This document shows, in pieces, positions 61,480 to 64,000 of a DNA stretch of 64,000 bases. Under the pieces are notes generated by a model. That model was not told the origin of the DNA. It ran no database searches and saw only the letters and a list, made by a program, of their open reading frames with translations. Origin of the DNA: Bacillota bacterium (lineage in GTDB: Bacteria; Bacillota; Clostridia; Christensenellales; SZUA-584); contig JAEZKQ010000004.1 of assembly GCA_023436115.1 (NCBI GenBank), forward strand, positions 124,001 through 188,000. The letters are read 5' to 3'. Both the position numbers and the translations under genes were made by a program. The first letter of the stretch is position 1. Each line of letters begins with the position of its first letter.

Positions 61480-64000
61480 TTAGTCCACAGATTTTAAGTT
61501 ATCCGTCATGCTGATGTGTTTAAGCTTGCTGAACATCACAATATCAACGACGACCGAGAAGCCGAACGTCAGCAGCATGCTGAATACAAAGCTGGAAAAG
61601 GCGATGCTGCGGCCGAACATCACGTTATCGATCTCAATCGTTTGTATGACAAACGCGTGCATCAAAACGCCAAAGCCCAGCCCCAGCGCACAGCCTAAGA
61701 TCGTGAGCAGGCTCGTTTCGCGGTATATGTAAGCGGATGTCTCCCTGTCGTAAAAGCCCAGCACCTTAATGGTCGCGATTTCGCGTCGCCGTTCTGTGAC
61801 GTTGATATTTGTGAGATTGTACAGCACGACGAAAGCGAGCGCGCCCGCGCTGACGATGAGCACCAGCACGATATAATTCAGTGTTTTGATCATATCGTTG
61901 AACTTTTCGCGCAGATCGTCCGAGTAGGTCACGGTGTTCACGTCGCCGGTATCAAGCAGCGCGTCGGAAATACCGCGCTGGGCCTCACTGTCGGTGCTCA
62001 GACATTTTGCCACGATTGTATTGTACGCCGGTTGTTCGTCCATCTTCTCACGGTAAAGCGCGGGGTCGATATACATATAGTGAAACAAATAGTTTTCCGT
62101 TACGCCCGTGACCGCAAAGCTGACAAGCTTGCCGTCGGTGTTTTTGATGGAGACCTGATCTCCCTCCGTCACACCCAGCGTTTTTGCGAGCTTCTCTGTC
62201 AGCACGACAGAGCCGCGGCCAAAGGGGATAGCCTCTTTAGACGCGCGCTCATGAAGCGAGAGAAAATCACCGAGACGCGCGGCTTCTTCGGGGATATAGA
62301 TATAGCCGGACAGCGACTCCCCACCGTCCTGCGTGAAAATATCGGCGGTGTGAAGATTCGTATAAAGCCAGTCCGAGAAGTTTTCCTCGAGTATGTCCTG
62401 CGCACCGCCTGATATTCCGTCGTCCGAAATGCCGATCAGTGTATCGTAGTGGCAGATATCGTCGTACTGATAGTCGAGTATGCTGGATATGGAGTTTTTG
62501 ATGCCGAAGCCGGTAAGCAGTAGAGCCGAGCAGCCCGCGATGCCGACGATGGTCATGATAAGGCGTTTCTTATAGCGGAAAAGGTTACGGAAGGTCACCT
62601 TCCACGTAAAACTCAGCCTTTTCCAGATAAAAGGCACGTATTCCAGCCAGATACGCTTGCCCGATTTGGGGGCACGGGGCAGCATCAGCGCCGCGGGCTG
62701 TGAGGCAAGCGTCGAGCGGCATACCGAGGCTGTTGCCGCAAGTGTACACAACGTGGCGGCAGCGCAACCGAGCACCGCGTATTTGATGTTAAATTCATTG
62801 ATAAGATCGGGCAAAGTGTACATCAAACGATAAGCGTTCCAGCAGACCTCCGGCAATACGCGAAAACCGATAATCACGCCGCATATGCCGCCGAAAATGC
62901 TGGCGAGCAGCGCGTAGATCAGATACTTTGAAGCGATTTTCAGGTCGCTGTAACCCAATGCCTTGTATGTGCCGATAATCAGCCGTTCTTCATCCACCAT
63001 ACGCGTCATGGTTGTCAGCGCGACGAGTGCGGCGACGAGAAAGAACAAAACGGGGAATACGGAGGAGAGGGAGTCCATACGGCCCGTATCCGCGTCGAAG
63101 CTCGCATAACCCTCGTTATCGTCCCTGCCAAGTACATACCATTCGGGCGGCTCTAAAGAATCCAGCTTTTCGCAGCCGTCGTCGATCTCTGAACGCGCAT
63201 CGGCCAGCTCTGTCTCTGCATCGGTTTTGGACTGCTCGTAATCTGCTATGCCGTCGGCCAACTGCTGCTTGGCATCGCGCAGCGCGTCAACGCCATCGTT
63301 ATACTGCCTGCGTGCTTTTTTAAGCTGCGCATTGCCGTCTTCGATCTGCGCCTTGGCATCGTCTAACTGCGCCAAGCCTGCATCCAGCGCCGTTTTGGAC
63401 AGGGCCAGCTGCTGTGCCTTTTGTTCGAGCTCCAGCTTGGATGCGGCCAATTGCTGAGCGAAAGCGTCGAGCTGCGTTTTTTGCAGGACCAGCTGTGCCT
63501 GTGTGTTCTGAAGCTGTGATCGCTGTGCTGCGATTTCGCCGAGCTTAACCGGGTCGCCTCCGGCGGCAGCCTCGGCATCATCCAATGCGGCGAGCGCGGC
63601 GGCCACATCGTCGCTGGCTCTTTGCCATTGCTGCTGCTGTGCTGTGAGCTCTGCGGCGTTGGTGTTATATATATCCCAGCCGCTTTGCAGCGCTGCGGCG
63701 CCGTCGTTATACTGCTGCTGGGCGGAATTAAGCTGCGTTTCCTGAAGCGCGAGCTGCGCTTCGGCGTCCTTGAGCTTGCGTGTGTTTCGGTCGAGCTGCG
63801 TTTTGGCGTCAGCCAGCTTTTGTTCATTCTCTTTGATCTCGGCCTGCGCATCGTCAAGCTGTTGTTTCGCGTCTGAGAGCTTCTCATCGGCCTCGCTTTT
63901 CGCGTCATTGTATTCCGCTTCGGCTTCCGCCAGCTTTTCCTTTGCTTCGCTGACAACCTCGTCATAGCGAATCTGCTCGCGTTCTCCGGCGAGCGTTTTG
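61480..64000 (-). CDS. Large FtsX-type ABC permease with extracellular coiled coil, cut by window end
   Basis: The frame is open from the stop at 61480 through the window edge, so at least 840 residues; the beginning lies beyond 64000. A long coiled coil (rich in LAEAEAEYNDAKSEADEK-, KQQLDDAQAEI- and LDAGLAQLDDAKAQI-like heptads) is followed by membrane helix LSSVFPVLFFLVAALVALTTM and two FtsX segments, FtsX-type domain one near EERLIIGTYKALGYSDLKI and two near ERRREIATIKVLGFYDRETSAYIYRE. This is the layout of the long MacB/FtsX-like permeases with an extracytoplasmic coiled coil in Bacillota. The ATPase partner is presumably upstream, outside the window. Confidence 0.9.
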   Translation of the reverse strand, partial: KTLAGEREQIRYDEVVSEAKEKLAEAEAEYNDAKSEADEKLSDAKQQLDDAQAEIKENEQKLADAKTQLDRNTRKLKDAEAQLALQETQLNSAQQQYNDGAAALQSGWDIYNTNAAELTAQQQQWQRASDDVAAALAALDDAEAAAGGDPVKLGEIAAQRSQLQNTQAQLVLQKTQLDAFAQQLAASKLELEQKAQQLALSKTALDAGLAQLDDAKAQIEDGNAQLKKARRQYNDGVDALRDAKQQLADGIADYEQSKTDAETELADARSEIDDGCEKLDSLEPPEWYVLGRDDNEGYASFDADTGRMDSLSSVFPVLFFLVAALVALTTMTRMVDEERLIIGTYKALGYSDLKIASKYLIYALLASIFGGICGVIIGFRVLPEVCWNAYRLMYTLPDLINEFNIKYAVLGCAAATLCTLAATASVCRSTLASQPAALMLPRAPKSGKRIWLEYVPFIWKRLSFTWKVTFRNLFRYKKRLIMTIVGIAGCSALLLTGFGIKNSISSILDYQYDDICHYDTLIGISDDGISGGAQDILEENFSDWLYTNLHTADIFTQDGGESLSGYIYIPEEAARLGDFLSLHERASKEAIPFGRGSVVLTEKLAKTLGVTEGDQVSIKNTDGKLVSFAVTGVTENYLFHYMYIDPALYREKMDEQPAYNTIVAKCLSTDSEAQRGISDALLDTGDVNTVTYSDDLREKFNDMIKTLNYIVLVLIVSAGALAFVVLYNLTNINVTERRREIATIKVLGFYDRETSAYIYRETSLLTILGCALGLGFGVLMHAFVIQTIEIDNVMFGRSIAFSSFVFSMLLTFGFSVVVDIVMFSKLKHISMTDNLKSVD

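Noticed and set aside
1..64000. tRNA, rRNA, insertion sequences, prophage genes, attachment sites
   Set aside because: Looked for tRNA T-loop signatures, transposase motifs, integrases and paired direct repeats; none found by eye.

Overview
The window looks like a chromosomal segment of a Bacillota (Clostridia-type) bacterium of intermediate GC. The main reasons are strong AGGAGG-type ribosome binding sites, a valine T-box leader ahead of valS, clostridial small conserved proteins, an AdoCbl-dependent (class II) ribonucleotide reductase behind an NrdR box, a Gram-positive type IV pilus cluster, and paired DUF2975/XRE genes. I see no rRNA, tRNA, CRISPR array, prophage or insertion sequence, so most of it reads as ordinary chromosome with two small accessory or decaying patches (about 44.7-46.4 kb and 52.7-54.2 kb). 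Layout: 0-7 kb holds murI (cut by the window edge), nrdJ, an orphan anti-sigma-like membrane protein, a membrane protein of unknown function and an EF-G-like GTPase. 7-11.9 kb holds an EAL-HDOD signalling protein, a cupin, an ABC exporter with its own MerR/TipA-type regulator controlled by a twin palindrome, and a small P-loop protein. 12-15.4 kb is a thrC-DUF503-trpS-gph operon. 15.6-20.4 kb has a duplicated Gly/Cys-rich small protein, rmuC, DUF2975/XRE, a VOC protein with a DeoR regulator, and tadA, which appears to be leaderless. 20.7-24.6 kb carries a degenerate GGDEF/HD-GYP-like protein, a bactofilin with a membrane-anchored partner, and a TIM-barrel isomerase. 24.7-30.9 kb has a CoA-disulfide-reductase-like flavoprotein with rhodanese domain but no active-site Cys, an ArsR regulator, an archaeal-type ornithine cyclodeaminase homologue, a broken gene, a YfcC-type transporter and a WYL regulator. 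31-43 kb holds FapA (DUF342) and a complete type IV pilus set on the minus strand: pilB, pilT, pilC, pilin, pilD, two minor prepilins, a PilX-like protein with a beta-solenoid tail, pilM, pilN, pilO. 43-48.5 kb has a lipoprotein, an arginase-family enzyme, a horizontally acquired-looking DUF2971-like protein and two membrane metalloproteases. 48.6-52.7 kb is the T-box-valS-folC operon. 52.7-54.2 kb is a patch of gene decay. 55.8-61 kb is a 2-oxo-acid dehydrogenase operon in the unusual order E2-E3-fused E1. 61.2-64 kb has a small conserved protein and a large FtsX-type ABC permease cut by the window end. How parts may work together: PilB carries an MshEN-type N-terminus, a domain known to bind c-di-GMP, and the same window encodes an EAL-HDOD protein and a catalytically ruined GGDEF/HD-GYP protein, so second-messenger control of pili is a plausible theme (inference). 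Three beta-solenoid scaffold-type proteins (bactofilin, FapA, the PilX-like protein) lie within 14 kb. All family assignments come from reading motifs and translated sequence by eye; no database search was run.
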